Shown here one piece after another: positions 17,692 through 25,745 of a stretch of DNA of 49,937 nucleotides. Below the pieces are notes generated by a model. It made no database searches and was not told where the DNA came from. It saw nothing but the letters and a program-made list of their open reading frames with translations. The stretch is from an uncultured Clostridia bacterium (GTDB lineage Bacteria > Bacillota > Clostridia > Oscillospirales > Ruminococcaceae): positions 1-49,937 of the forward strand of contig CAMWNQ010000001.1 of NCBI GenBank assembly GCA_947175655.1. The letters are read 5' to 3'. Positions within the stretch are counted from its first letter, which is position 1; each line of letters begins with the position of its first letter. A program made the position numbers and the translations under genes.

Positions 17692-20085
17692 TTACATACG
17701 AAGTTCTGCACCTAATTCTGCGAGAGCTTTAAGTACCTTTTTCATAGCACTGTCAGCCTGTTCATCATTAAGAGTTCCGTCGTGTGAACGCATTACTATT
17801 GAATATGAAACGCTCTTTTTACCGTCAGCAATCTGCTTGCCCTTGTAAACATCAAAGAGAGTAACTTTTTCAAGTATCTTTCCTACAGCCTTTTTAATTG
17901 CAGACTCAAGCTTTGCAACAGGTATTTCATCATCACAAATTATGCTTAAATCTCTTGTAGTAGCTGGGAATTTAGGCAACGGCTGGTATTTTATATTATT
18001 ATCAGCTGATTCTATAAGTTCTGGAATATTCAATTTTGCAACATATACTTTAGTATTGAAGCCATAATTTTCCTGAACATCCGGATGAACTTCACCAAGA
18101 TAGCCAAGAGGTACATTGTTTTTAAGTATTACTGCACATCTTCCTGTATGAAGTGCAACAGTTTCATCAAAAGCATTGCATTCTGAAGCTCTTACATATT
18201 CAACATCTTTGATATTGAATGATTCAAGTATTTTTTCAACTGTACCCTTTATATCATAGAAATCTACATTATCGCCATACATTCCGAAAGTAAGTCTTTG
18301 CGGTTCATCAGGAAGAGGATTTCCCTCAACAGGTATATATTCCTTGCTTATCTCATAGAGCCTTGCAGAAGGATTTCTGTGACTGTAGTTCATTGAAAGA
18401 ACTTCAAGCATTGATGGAAGTGTAGTTGTTCTCATAACGCTTGTATCTTCTCCGAGAGGATTTGAAATCTTTACTGTATTTCGGAGACTGCTTTCTTCAG
18501 GAAGATTGATTTTATCAAAATACTTAGGTGAAACAAATGAATATGTAGCTATTCCGTAATATCCAAGACTTACAATAATATTTTCAAGTTTCTTTATAAA
18601 TTTCTGTTCAGGAGTGAGTTCTGCTGATGCAACACCCTTGAATTCTGTTGATGGTATATTGTTATATCCATATATTCTGGCAACCTCTTCTGCTATATCT
18701 GCTTTGCATTCTATATCAATTCTGAATGATGGTGCAATAACTTTTCCGTCCTGAACTTTAAAATCAAGTCTTTCAAGATAATCAATCATATCAGCTTCCG
18801 GAATATCAGTACCAAGGAAACTGTTAATCCATTCTGAATTGAATTCAACTGTTGCCGAAGTCTTATCTGTATAATTCTTATCAATTACAGTCCTTATTAC
18901 TTCCCCTGCTCCGAGTTCTTCAACAAGCTGGAATGCTCTTTCAAGACAAGTCATACTTATCTGTGAATCAACACCCTTTTCATATCTCATAGATGCATCA
19001 GAACGCATACCGAGTTTCTTGGCTGTACGTCTTACCTGTACCGACTCAAAATATGCAGACTCAAAAACAACTGTTGTTGTATCGTCCATAATTCCGCTGT
19101 ATTCTCCGCCCATTACTCCAGCTACTGCTACAGGTTTTGACTTATCGGCAATTACAAGCATCTCCGATGAAAGTTCACGTTCAACGCCGTCAAGAGTAGT
19201 TATTTTTTCACCGTCTACGGCATTTCTTACATTTATTTCAGAACCCTCAACATATCTGAGGTCAAAAGCGTGCATTGGCTGACCGTATTCAAGCATTACA
19301 TAGTTTGTAATATCAACAAAGTTATTTATTGGTCTTACTCCGCTTGCTCTGAGTCTCTCACGCATCCATCTCGGAGAAGGTTCAATCTTTACATTCTTTA
19401 CAATACCTGCACAATATCTCTGACACTTTTCTGTATTGTGAACTGTAACACCGAGAAGTTCATTAATATCTCCGTCAACACCCTTGAAAGATGGTACAGG
19501 AATATTAAGCGGAATATTGAATGTTGCTGATGTTTCTCTTGCAAGTCCTGTAACGCTGAGACAATCAGGACGGTTTGATGTGATTTCAAATTCAACAGAA
19601 GTATCATCAAGACCTATTGCTGACTGGATATCCTGTCCGATTTCGCATTCTTCCTGAATGATAAATATTCCGTCTTCAATTGCATAAGGGAAATCGTGCT
19701 TTGTAAGTCCAAGTTCCCCGAGAGAACAGAGCATACCATTACTTGCAACTCCTCTGAGTTTACCCTTTTTAATCTTGACACCGTTAGGGAGAACAGCACC
19801 GTCAAGAGCTACAGGAACAATATCATCTGCGTTTACATTTGACGCTCCTGTTACAATCTGTACAGGTTCATCTTTGCCGACTTCAACCTGACATACTACA
19901 AGGTGGTCAGAATTTTCGTGCGGTACTACCGAAAGAATCTTTCCGACTACTACATTTTTTATATCTGCACCTTCAACTTCAAAAGCTTCTACTTTTGAAC
20001 CGCTCATTGTAAGAGCGTGACAGTAATCTTTTATCGGCATATCAGCTTTTACATAATCTGAAAGCCATTTCATTGACAAATTCAT
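17692..20085 (-). CDS. pheT: phenylalanine--tRNA ligase beta subunit
   Basis: PheT forms the alpha2-beta2 phenylalanyl-tRNA synthetase with PheS. At 797 residues it has the full bacterial domain set. The N-terminal part is an EMAP-type tRNA-binding domain (about 40-155, with NSDHLVVCQV). Next come the B3/4 editing domain (about 210-385), the B5 domain (about 400-470), the catalytic-like core, and a C-terminal ferredoxin-fold anticodon-binding domain ending in RSHDGTLNDEQADSAM. The start ATG has AAAGGAAA upstream. It follows pheS after 97 bases that contain nothing recognisable, and ends in a strong terminator, so pheST is a T-box-controlled two-gene operon. Confidence 0.97.
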   Translation of the reverse strand: MNLSMKWLSDYVKADMPIKDYCHALTMSGSKVEAFEVEGADIKNVVVGKILSVVPHENSDHLVVCQVEVGKDEPVQIVTGASNVNADDIVPVALDGAVLPNGVKIKKGKLRGVASNGMLCSLGELGLTKHDFPYAIEDGIFIIQEECEIGQDIQSAIGLDDTSVEFEITSNRPDCLSVTGLARETSATFNIPLNIPVPSFKGVDGDINELLGVTVHNTEKCQRYCAGIVKNVKIEPSPRWMRERLRASGVRPINNFVDITNYVMLEYGQPMHAFDLRYVEGSEINVRNAVDGEKITTLDGVERELSSEMLVIADKSKPVAVAGVMGGEYSGIMDDTTTVVFESAYFESVQVRRTAKKLGMRSDASMRYEKGVDSQISMTCLERAFQLVEELGAGEVIRTVIDKNYTDKTSATVEFNSEWINSFLGTDIPEADMIDYLERLDFKVQDGKVIAPSFRIDIECKADIAEEVARIYGYNNIPSTEFKGVASAELTPEQKFIKKLENIIVSLGYYGIATYSFVSPKYFDKINLPEESSLRNTVKISNPLGEDTSVMRTTTLPSMLEVLSMNYSHRNPSARLYEISKEYIPVEGNPLPDEPQRLTFGMYGDNVDFYDIKGTVEKILESFNIKDVEYVRASECNAFDETVALHTGRCAVILKNNVPLGYLGEVHPDVQENYGFNTKVYVAKLNIPELIESADNNIKYQPLPKFPATTRDLSIICDDEIPVAKLESAIKKAVGKILEKVTLFDVYKGKQIADGKKSVSYSIVMRSHDGTLNDEQADSAMKKVLKALAELGAELRM

Positions 20086-20182
20086 ATCTTTTTTCCTTTC
20101 GACCTTATTTCATTTGCATCTTTCTGAAAATTTTCATCATATTCATAACAACATGTACATTTATCATTATTGCTTTCTATAA

Positions 20183-21202
20183 TCAGAACTGTTCTAAAAA
20201 TCTCACATCATTTTCATAAAGCAGACGTAAATCATTTATATCATATTTGCCCATTACCATTCTTTCAAGACCCATTCCGAAAGCAAATCCGGAATAAACA
20301 CTGCTATCAATTCCACAGCCTTCAAGAACTTTCGGGTGAACCATTCCTGCACCAAGAAGTTCAATATATCCCTCGTCCTTGCACATTGAACAGCCCTTGC
20401 CACCACAGTTAAAACAGCTTATATCAACTTCACAGCTTGGTTCTGTAAACGGGAAGTGATGAGGTCTGAAACGAAGCTTGCAATCATTACCATAGATTTT
20501 TTTCATAAGAAGTTCAAGAGTTCCCTTTAAATCTGACATTGTTATGCCCTTATCAACTACAAGGCCTTCAATCTGATGGAATATCGGTGAATGAGTTGCA
20601 TCTACTGCATCTGAACGGTAAACTCTGCCCGGAGATATAATTCTTATCGGCGGTTTCTGAGTCTCCATAACGTGAACCTGAACTGATGATGTCTGTGTAC
20701 GGAGAAGTATATTATCACTAATATAAAAAGTATCTTGAGTATCTCTTGCAGGGTGGTCAGGCGGAAGATTGAGAGCTTCAAATACGTGATAATCGTCATC
20801 AACCTCAGGACCATCAGCAATGCTGAATCCCATACCCATAAATATATCCTTTATTTCGTTTTCAACTACGGTCATCGGATGAAGTTTTCCGAGAGACTGA
20901 ACCTTTCCTGGAAGAGTAATATCGATTGACTCTGCCTTCATTTTTTCTGCCTTGGCATTTTCTTTAAGAATGGAGAGTTTTTCAGAAATAGCCCCTTCAA
21001 TATCTGAACGCACCTTGTTTGCGAGCTGACCTATTACCGGTCTTTCATCAGCGGAAAGTTTACCCATCTGTTTGAGTATGGCAGTAAGTTCTCCTTTCTT
21101 TCCGAGATATTTTACTCTTAAATCGTCAAGCAACTTGATTTCCTTACAGGCGGAAAGTTCTTCTTTTGCAAGTGTCTCAATTTTTTCAAGCTGTTGTTTC
21201 AT
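20183..21202 (-). CDS. pheS: phenylalanine--tRNA ligase alpha subunit
   Basis: PheS is the catalytic subunit that activates phenylalanine and charges tRNA-Phe. The 339-residue protein has an N-terminal coiled coil (about 1-85) and the class II motifs: RTQTSSVQVH, motif 2 region RIISPGRVYRSDAVDATH, and motif 3 FAFGMGLERMVM. A CFNCGGKGCSMCKDEGY segment near 260 carries four cysteines as in many Firmicute PheS proteins, suggesting a small zinc site. GAGGTGATAAA precedes the ATG. A long T-box leader controls transcription. Confidence 0.97.
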   Translation of the reverse strand: MKQQLEKIETLAKEELSACKEIKLLDDLRVKYLGKKGELTAILKQMGKLSADERPVIGQLANKVRSDIEGAISEKLSILKENAKAEKMKAESIDITLPGKVQSLGKLHPMTVVENEIKDIFMGMGFSIADGPEVDDDYHVFEALNLPPDHPARDTQDTFYISDNILLRTQTSSVQVHVMETQKPPIRIISPGRVYRSDAVDATHSPIFHQIEGLVVDKGITMSDLKGTLELLMKKIYGNDCKLRFRPHHFPFTEPSCEVDISCFNCGGKGCSMCKDEGYIELLGAGMVHPKVLEGCGIDSSVYSGFAFGMGLERMVMGKYDINDLRLLYENDVRFLEQF

Positions 21203-21240
21203 TTTATCACCTCATAAAATTAAAATTTAAAATAAATATA

Positions 21241-21262
21241 AAAAAGCCCTGTCCAACAGGAC
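21241..21262 (-). terminator. T-box attenuator terminator
   Basis: On the minus strand GTCCTGT-TGG-ACAGGGC is followed by TTTTTTATA. It is the terminator form of the pheST T-box expression platform. Confidence 0.85.
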
Positions 21263-21478
21263 AAGACTTTTAAAAATCTTGCTTATAAACCACCCATTGA
21301 ATAAGAGCCAACACCCTCTACCCTTTAACGCAGGATTTACGTCACCGACTACTGAAAAATTTTCACCAGTGCCACTCGCAGGCGAATTTCAGTATATTTC
21401 AAAATAAATCTGCTTTCAGCCCGTGACAGATTCTCTCTGAAAATTTCCGTATACTTACTTTCCCGTTCATTGTGTTAT
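21241..21478 (-). promoter_or_regulatory. T-box leader of pheST
   Basis: Read on the minus strand, this ~240-base leader has an AGAGAG internal loop and a GGCTGAAAGC apical motif in stem I. A UUC specifier (phenylalanine) lies within GAAATTCGCC, and the T-box sequence GGGTGG (about 21290) precedes the expression platform. The leader ends in a terminator stem GTCCTGT/ACAGGGC (21262-21246) with a T run. Uncharged tRNA-Phe should bind the specifier and T-box and prevent termination, raising pheST expression. Confidence 0.9.
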
Positions 21479-21490
21479 ATTATGCTTTAT

Positions 21491-21519
21491 ATTATATCAT
21501 CTTATAATTTATTTGTCAA
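21491..21519 (-). promoter_or_regulatory. sigma-A-type promoter of pheST
   Basis: On the minus strand a perfect TTGACA (21519-21514) and a perfect TATAAT (21496-21491) have a 17-base spacer, a consensus-strength promoter for the T-box transcript. Confidence 0.85.
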
Positions 21520-21542
21520 GCACAAAAAACCATATTTTTGTA

Positions 21543-21571
21543 TTGAAATTTTTCAGGATTTATGCTATCAT
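21543..21571 (+). promoter_or_regulatory. extended -10 promoter of the DUF6106-like gene
   Basis: TTGAAA (21543-21548) and TATCAT (21566-21571) have a 17-base spacer, with TG one base before the -10 box. It overlaps the in-frame ATG at 21562, which therefore cannot be the start codon. Confidence 0.6.
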
Positions 21572-21603
21572 ATAATGTAATAATCTATAAAGAGGTGATT
21601 TTT

Positions 21604-22125
21604 TTGGACTGCTTTTCTGAACAGCTTTTAAAACGTGAAGAAACATCCGCTGACAGATTAAAGAAAACTCTTATATATGCCGGCGGAATAATAGTTGTCA
21701 TCGGATTTCTTGCTATGGCGTTTTTTAATATGGGTTCTTCTGTTTCAGTGATAATGCTTGTACTTGCGATAGCTTTCGGATATGGATTATACTATATTTC
21801 GTCATCATTCTACGTTGAGTATGAGTATACATTTACAAACGGTGAACTTGATATAGCAAAAATCCTCGGCAAAAAAAAGAGAGTGGAGCTTTTATCCGCA
21901 GATGTAAGAAAATTCACAGAATTCGGAAAATATTCTGATGATATGCCGGATTCTTCTGATATTACCACTGTTATAAGCTCTGACAACATCGCTTCACACG
22001 AATATTATGCAGAATTTGAGTGTGAAAAATACGGCAAAACAAGACTTATATTTGCTCCGAATGAAACAATGCTTGAAAATATAATGAATTTTCTTCCGTA
22101 TACTGTAAAAAGAAATATCAGATAA
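21604..22125 (+). CDS. two-helix membrane protein (DUF6106-like)
   Basis: The protein is 173 residues from a TTG start at 21604. It has a short basic N-terminus (CFSEQLLKREE), two adjacent membrane helices (about 25-45 and 50-70), then a cytoplasmic domain starting VEYEYTFTNGELDIAKILGKKKR. The tail resembles a PH-like fold, and I believe the family is DUF6106, found mostly in Clostridia; function unknown. TTG is chosen because GAGGTG (21592-21597) sits 6 bases upstream and because the longer ATG at 21562 lies inside the promoter. Its last 8 bases overlap the convergent HAD gene. Confidence 0.8.
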   Translation: MDCFSEQLLKREETSADRLKKTLIYAGGIIVVIGFLAMAFFNMGSSVSVIMLVLAIAFGYGLYYISSSFYVEYEYTFTNGELDIAKILGKKKRVELLSADVRKFTEFGKYSDDMPDSSDITTVISSDNIASHEYYAEFECEKYGKTRLIFAPNETMLENIMNFLPYTVKRNIR

Positions 22126-22774
22126 GTTTTTTCACAGCTTCCGGAAGTTCTGATATATCATTTATAATAATATCAGCAGTTTGAAGTTCTTCCGGCGAAC
22201 CATATCCATATGCACAGCCAATGGATTTAATATTATTTTTGACGGCCGTTTCCATATCGTGGAAACGGTCGCCTATTATTATAAAGTCACCTGAATAATT
22301 ATCCCTGAACTTTCTGAAAATTTCATATTTGGGAATAAATTCATAAGTCTCGGCACAGTAGACATCATCAGCATCAAAAAAACGATCAAGTCCGAAATTT
22401 CTTGAATGTCTTTCCTGATAACGTTCACGGCAATTGCTAAGGAATATAAGTTTATACCCCTGATTTTTAAGTTCCTGCAATACCTCTTCTGCACCCTCAA
22501 AAAGACAAGCATCACCGTTATCAAGATGTTTTGCCATTTCATTTCCTATAAATTTCCTGCCCTTTTCACGCCATTCAGGTTCAAGATTCGGCTGGAACAT
22601 CTTCCACATATCATCACCGCTGAATCCGAGCCAGTAGCCTATTTCTTTACTGGTATATGATTTTTTTTCTATTTTGCCTTCTGACTCAAGATATTCACAG
22701 ACTTTTCTGAAAGATGGTTCATATATTTTAAGGCAATTATGTATAGTGCCGTCATAATCAAAAACAAGATTCAT
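22118..22774 (-). CDS. HAD-superfamily phosphatase, last gene of the riboflavin operon
   Basis: This is a 218-residue HAD subfamily I phosphatase. Motif I is DYDGT (6-10) with both aspartates, motif II is FLSNC, motif III has a lysine in FIPKYEIF, and motif IV is GDRFHDMETA. A helical cap lies between motifs I and II. It starts the base after the ribH stop codon with no gap, so it is translated with the riboflavin genes. Riboflavin synthesis needs removal of phosphate from 5-amino-6-ribitylamino-uracil phosphate, a step done by HAD enzymes in E. coli and B. subtilis. This gene is a natural candidate for that activity. Annotation as a phosphoglycolate phosphatase would be the generic alternative. 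Confidence 0.85.
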   Translation of the reverse strand: MNLVFDYDGTIHNCLKIYEPSFRKVCEYLESEGKIEKKSYTSKEIGYWLGFSGDDMWKMFQPNLEPEWREKGRKFIGNEMAKHLDNGDACLFEGAEEVLQELKNQGYKLIFLSNCRERYQERHSRNFGLDRFFDADDVYCAETYEFIPKYEIFRKFRDNYSGDFIIIGDRFHDMETAVKNNIKSIGCAYGYGSPEELQTADIIINDISELPEAVKKLI

Positions 22775-23242
22775 TTATGCCTCGATTTCTCTTATAAGAT
22801 TTACCATTTCAATCGCACCCAATGCACAGTCATAACCCTTATTGCCAGCCTTAGTTCCTGCACGTTCAATAGCCTGTTCGATAGTATCAGTAGTGAGAAC
22901 GCCAAACATTACAGGTATATCACTATTTAATGATACAGTTGCGATTCCCTTTGAAACTTCACTGCATACATAATCATAATGTGATGTACTGCCTCTTATA
23001 ACAGCTCCGAGACAGATTATTGCATCATATTTACCGCACTTCGCCATTTTTGATGCGATAAGCGGTATTTCAAAAGCTCCCGGAACCCACGCAACGTCAA
23101 TTGAATTTTCATCAACGTTATGACGTTTAAGACCGTCAATTGCTCCGCCGAGAAGCTTTGATGTAATAAATTCATTAAAACGTGCAGCAACTATGCCCAC
23201 TCTTATTTCCTTTGATATAAGATTTCCTTCATAAACTTTCAT
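22775..23242 (-). CDS. ribH: 6,7-dimethyl-8-ribityllumazine synthase
   Basis: RibH condenses 5-amino-6-ribitylaminouracil with 3,4-dihydroxy-2-butanone 4-phosphate to give lumazine, the riboflavin precursor. The 155-residue protein has normal length. Typical motifs are VAARFNEF, WVPGAFEIP, CLGAVIRGSTSHYDYV and NKGYDCALGAIEM. GGGAG precedes the ATG by about 10 bases. It is separated from ribBA by an AT-rich repeat and is immediately followed by the HAD phosphatase. Confidence 0.97.
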   Translation of the reverse strand: MKVYEGNLISKEIRVGIVAARFNEFITSKLLGGAIDGLKRHNVDENSIDVAWVPGAFEIPLIASKMAKCGKYDAIICLGAVIRGSTSHYDYVCSEVSKGIATVSLNSDIPVMFGVLTTDTIEQAIERAGTKAGNKGYDCALGAIEMVNLIREIEA

Positions 23243-23260
23243 TTTTTAATACTCCCTTTA

Positions 23261-23317
23261 TTTAATTTATAATTTATAATGCATAATTATGAATTCTTAA
23301 TTATGAATTAATAATTG
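23261..23317. repeat. AT-rich palindromic repeat copy
   Basis: This long copy has TGCATAATTATGAATTC and TTAATTATGAATTAA arms between ribBA and ribH. The ribBA stop codon (23308-23310) and its last residues LNY lie in it. Confidence 0.7.
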
Positions 23318-24510
23318 AGAATATGCCCCATTCTGTCCTGTTTGGTTTTGAGGTAGAACAAGTCATAAGCAGTAGCGTCCATCTGTATCGGAACACGTTC
23401 TTTTATTTCTATTCCATAACCGCTTAACTGATAAATCTTATCGGGATTGTTCGTAAGAAGTCTGAGAGTTTTAACACCCAAATCCCTGAGAATCTGAGCA
23501 CCTATATAATATTCTCTCATATCGGGCGGAAAACCAAGTGCGACATTAGCATCAAGAGTATCCATTCCCTTGTCCTGAAGTTCGTAAGCACGGAGTTTGT
23601 TGATAAGTCCGATACCTCTACCCTCCTGTCGCATATAGAGGAGTATGCCCCTGCCCTCTTTTTCAATCTGGGTCATAGCTGACGCAAACTGCTGACCACA
23701 GTCACATCTTGCTGAGCCGAAAGCATCACCAGTAAGACATTCAGAATGAACTCTGCAAAGCAAGTCCTGACCGTCGCCTATATCACCTTTTACGAGTGCA
23801 ACGTGATGTTCACCATTAAGCTTGTTTACATATCCGTAAGCCCTGAATTCACCGTACTTTGTAGGCATTTTCGTTACGGCAACTCTTTCTACAAGTATAT
23901 CATGTATTTTCTTGTATTCCTGTATTGCCTTTATAGTTATGAACTTCATTCCCCATTCCTTTGACTTTTCTTGAAGTTCTTCAGCTCTCATCATAGTACC
24001 GTCATCACGCATTACCTCACAGCACAGACCGCATTCTTTCAGACCTGCAAGCTTCATCAAATCAACAGTAGCTTCTGTATGACCGTTTCTTTCAAGAACG
24101 CCATTTTTTTTTGACATAAGCGGAAACATATGCCCCGGTCGTCTAAAATCTTCCGGCTTTGACGAATCATCAACAACTTTTCTTGCTGTAAGACCTCTTT
24201 CTTCTGCTGAAATGCCTGTTGTTGTATCGACGTGGTCTATTGATACCGTAAAAGCAGTGCAGTGATTGTCAGTATTATCATATACCATCTGAGGAAACTT
24301 TAATTTCTTACAGTACTCCTCACTCATTGGCATACATATAAGACCTTTTGCGTACATTGCCATAAAGTTGACATTCTGTGTTGTGGCAAACTCCGCAGAA
24401 CAAATCATATCACCTTCATTTTCTCTGTTTTCGTCATCAGTCACAAGGATTATTTTACCCTGTCTCAAATCTTCAAGGGCTTCCTCAACTGTATTATACT
24501 TGAATTCCAA
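23308..24510 (-). CDS. ribBA: bifunctional DHBP synthase / GTP cyclohydrolase II
   Basis: This 400-residue fusion catalyses two early steps: ribulose 5-phosphate to 3,4-dihydroxy-2-butanone 4-phosphate (N-terminal ~200 residues, motif TDDENRENEGD and HTEATVDL), and GTP to the pyrimidine precursor (C-terminal half). The second domain shows the zinc cysteines in HSECLTGD and SARCDCGQQ, and RQEGRGIGL. Both domains look intact. The start is TTG at 24510, with a weak GCAGGGA site upstream. The extreme C-terminus (LNY) is encoded within an AT-rich repeat. It is part of the FMN-riboswitch operon. Confidence 0.96.
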   Translation of the reverse strand: MEFKYNTVEEALEDLRQGKIILVTDDENRENEGDMICSAEFATTQNVNFMAMYAKGLICMPMSEEYCKKLKFPQMVYDNTDNHCTAFTVSIDHVDTTTGISAEERGLTARKVVDDSSKPEDFRRPGHMFPLMSKKNGVLERNGHTEATVDLMKLAGLKECGLCCEVMRDDGTMMRAEELQEKSKEWGMKFITIKAIQEYKKIHDILVERVAVTKMPTKYGEFRAYGYVNKLNGEHHVALVKGDIGDGQDLLCRVHSECLTGDAFGSARCDCGQQFASAMTQIEKEGRGILLYMRQEGRGIGLINKLRAYELQDKGMDTLDANVALGFPPDMREYYIGAQILRDLGVKTLRLLTNNPDKIYQLSGYGIEIKERVPIQMDATAYDLFYLKTKQDRMGHILNY

Positions 24511-24531
24511 TGTTTTTCCCTGCCTTTTTGT

Positions 24532-25044
24532 TTAATATATTTTAAATTCAGAATCGTTTTCCTGAATTTTATCTATCAGTTTATCATTTTTAAATAATTT
24601 ATATGCATCATCATTAGGACTTATCATATTCTGAAAAATCCCTCTTGCATAAATAGTACGGATTGTAAATTTTGAAAAGTCATCCGGAAAATATAACTTG
24701 TGCTTCTGCAAATCGGAAAATAATTTTTTCCACGCATCTTGATTATATTCCGGAAAGTTCCAGAGATTATAAGTCCTATTGTAGTTTATCCACTCCGAAA
24801 CAGGCTTTTGCAGATATTTTTCAGTTGCCTTTATAACTGACTCAAGATTTTCATAATAAAAATAAAATGTCTCCTCACCTTCTTCGTATTCAAGCCAACC
24901 CGATGATATATAATCTATCTGCATTTTATTTTCACGTATATATACTCTTCTGCATATTCCCTGATATTCTGTCAGATAATCTCTTGATACTTCAACAAAT
25001 CCCGAGCCTACCCTTATATATCTTTTTATTTCTTGAATATCCAT
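24532..25044 (-). CDS. hypothetical protein inside the riboflavin operon
   Basis: I do not recognise this 170-residue soluble protein. It begins MDIQEIKRYIRVGSGF and is rich in aromatic residues (many Tyr, Trp, Phe), with an acidic EYEEGEETFYFYYEN stretch in the middle and a C-terminal KIQENDSEFKIY. There is no signal peptide, membrane helix or known catalytic motif. A longer in-frame start at 25095 exists, but those 17 extra codons are AT-rich repeat sequence; ATG 25044 has a GTGAAGAG site upstream. It sits between ribE and ribBA, an unusual place for a non-riboflavin gene, with an AT-rich repeat at its 5' side. It could be an insertion or a new flavin-related gene. Confidence 0.72.
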   Translation of the reverse strand: MDIQEIKRYIRVGSGFVEVSRDYLTEYQGICRRVYIRENKMQIDYISSGWLEYEEGEETFYFYYENLESVIKATEKYLQKPVSEWINYNRTYNLWNFPEYNQDAWKKLFSDLQKHKLYFPDDFSKFTIRTIYARGIFQNMISPNDDAYKLFKNDKLIDKIQENDSEFKIY

Positions 25045-25067
25045 ATTGCTCTTCACATCCAATCCGA

Positions 25068-25092
25068 TTATCAATTCATAATTATGAATTAT
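25068..25092. repeat. AT-rich palindromic repeat copy
   Basis: This copy contains the perfect 14-base palindrome TTCATAATTATGAA directly after the ribE stop codon. Confidence 0.7.
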
Positions 25093-25745
25093 CAAAATCC
25101 GTGTTTTGCAAGAAAATCCATAGTTATACCGGATTTTTCCGACTTATTTTCAAGACTTCCTGAAAAGTTTATAAATTTTTCGACATACTTCCCTATTATA
25201 TCGTTTTCAAGATTCACAATATCTTTTACTTTTTTTTCGGACAATATTGTTTCCTGTTCAGTGTGCGGTATAATTGAAACGCTGAAATTATGGTTTTCAA
25301 TTTTTGCAACAGTAAGACTTATACCGTCAATAGCAACAGAACCTTTTTCAATTATATACTTCATAATATTTTCAGAAGTATGTATTTTATACCATATGGC
25401 ATTATCATCTTTTTTTATACTTATTATTTCTCCTGTACCGTCAATATGTCCGGAAACTATATGACCCCCAAAACGTCCATATGCTGGCATTGCACGTTCA
25501 AGATTTACTGAACTTCCAGTTTTAAGGCTTCCCAGCGATGAACGGCTGAAAGTTTCATTCATAACATCAGCCCTGAATGTCTTTCCGGAAAACTCCGTAA
25601 CAGTAAGACATACTCCGTTTACTGCAATACTGTCACCGATGTGAATATCAGAAAATATTTTCTCTGCCTGTATTTCAAGATATGACTGTGAACCTTTTAC
25701 AATTCTTGTGACTTTACCGATTTCTTCAACTATTCCGGTAAACAT
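25092..25745 (-). CDS. ribE: riboflavin synthase (alpha chain)
   Basis: Riboflavin synthase dismutates two lumazine molecules to riboflavin and the ribityl-uracil precursor. The 217-residue protein has two lumazine-binding repeats: one begins MFTGIVEEIG, contains GDSIAVNGVCLTV and ends near residue 90; the second has HIVSGHIDG and VAIDGISLTVA. It overlaps the end of ribD by 16 bases, so translation is coupled, with GGTGAAG as ribosome site inside ribD. The stop TGA sits at the edge of an AT-rich repeat. Confidence 0.97.
   Translation of the reverse strand: MFTGIVEEIGKVTRIVKGSQSYLEIQAEKIFSDIHIGDSIAVNGVCLTVTEFSGKTFRADVMNETFSRSSLGSLKTGSSVNLERAMPAYGRFGGHIVSGHIDGTGEIISIKKDDNAIWYKIHTSENIMKYIIEKGSVAIDGISLTVAKIENHNFSVSIIPHTEQETILSEKKVKDIVNLENDIIGKYVEKFINFSGSLENKSEKSGITMDFLAKHGF

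Noticed and set aside
21562..21603. ATG start of the DUF6106-like gene at 21562
   Set aside because: It lies within the promoter -10 region. The TTG at 21604 has GAGGTG 6 bases upstream.
25045..25095. Longer start of the gene at 24532
   Set aside because: The extra 17 codons are AT-rich repeat sequence. ATG 25044 has a plausible ribosome site.
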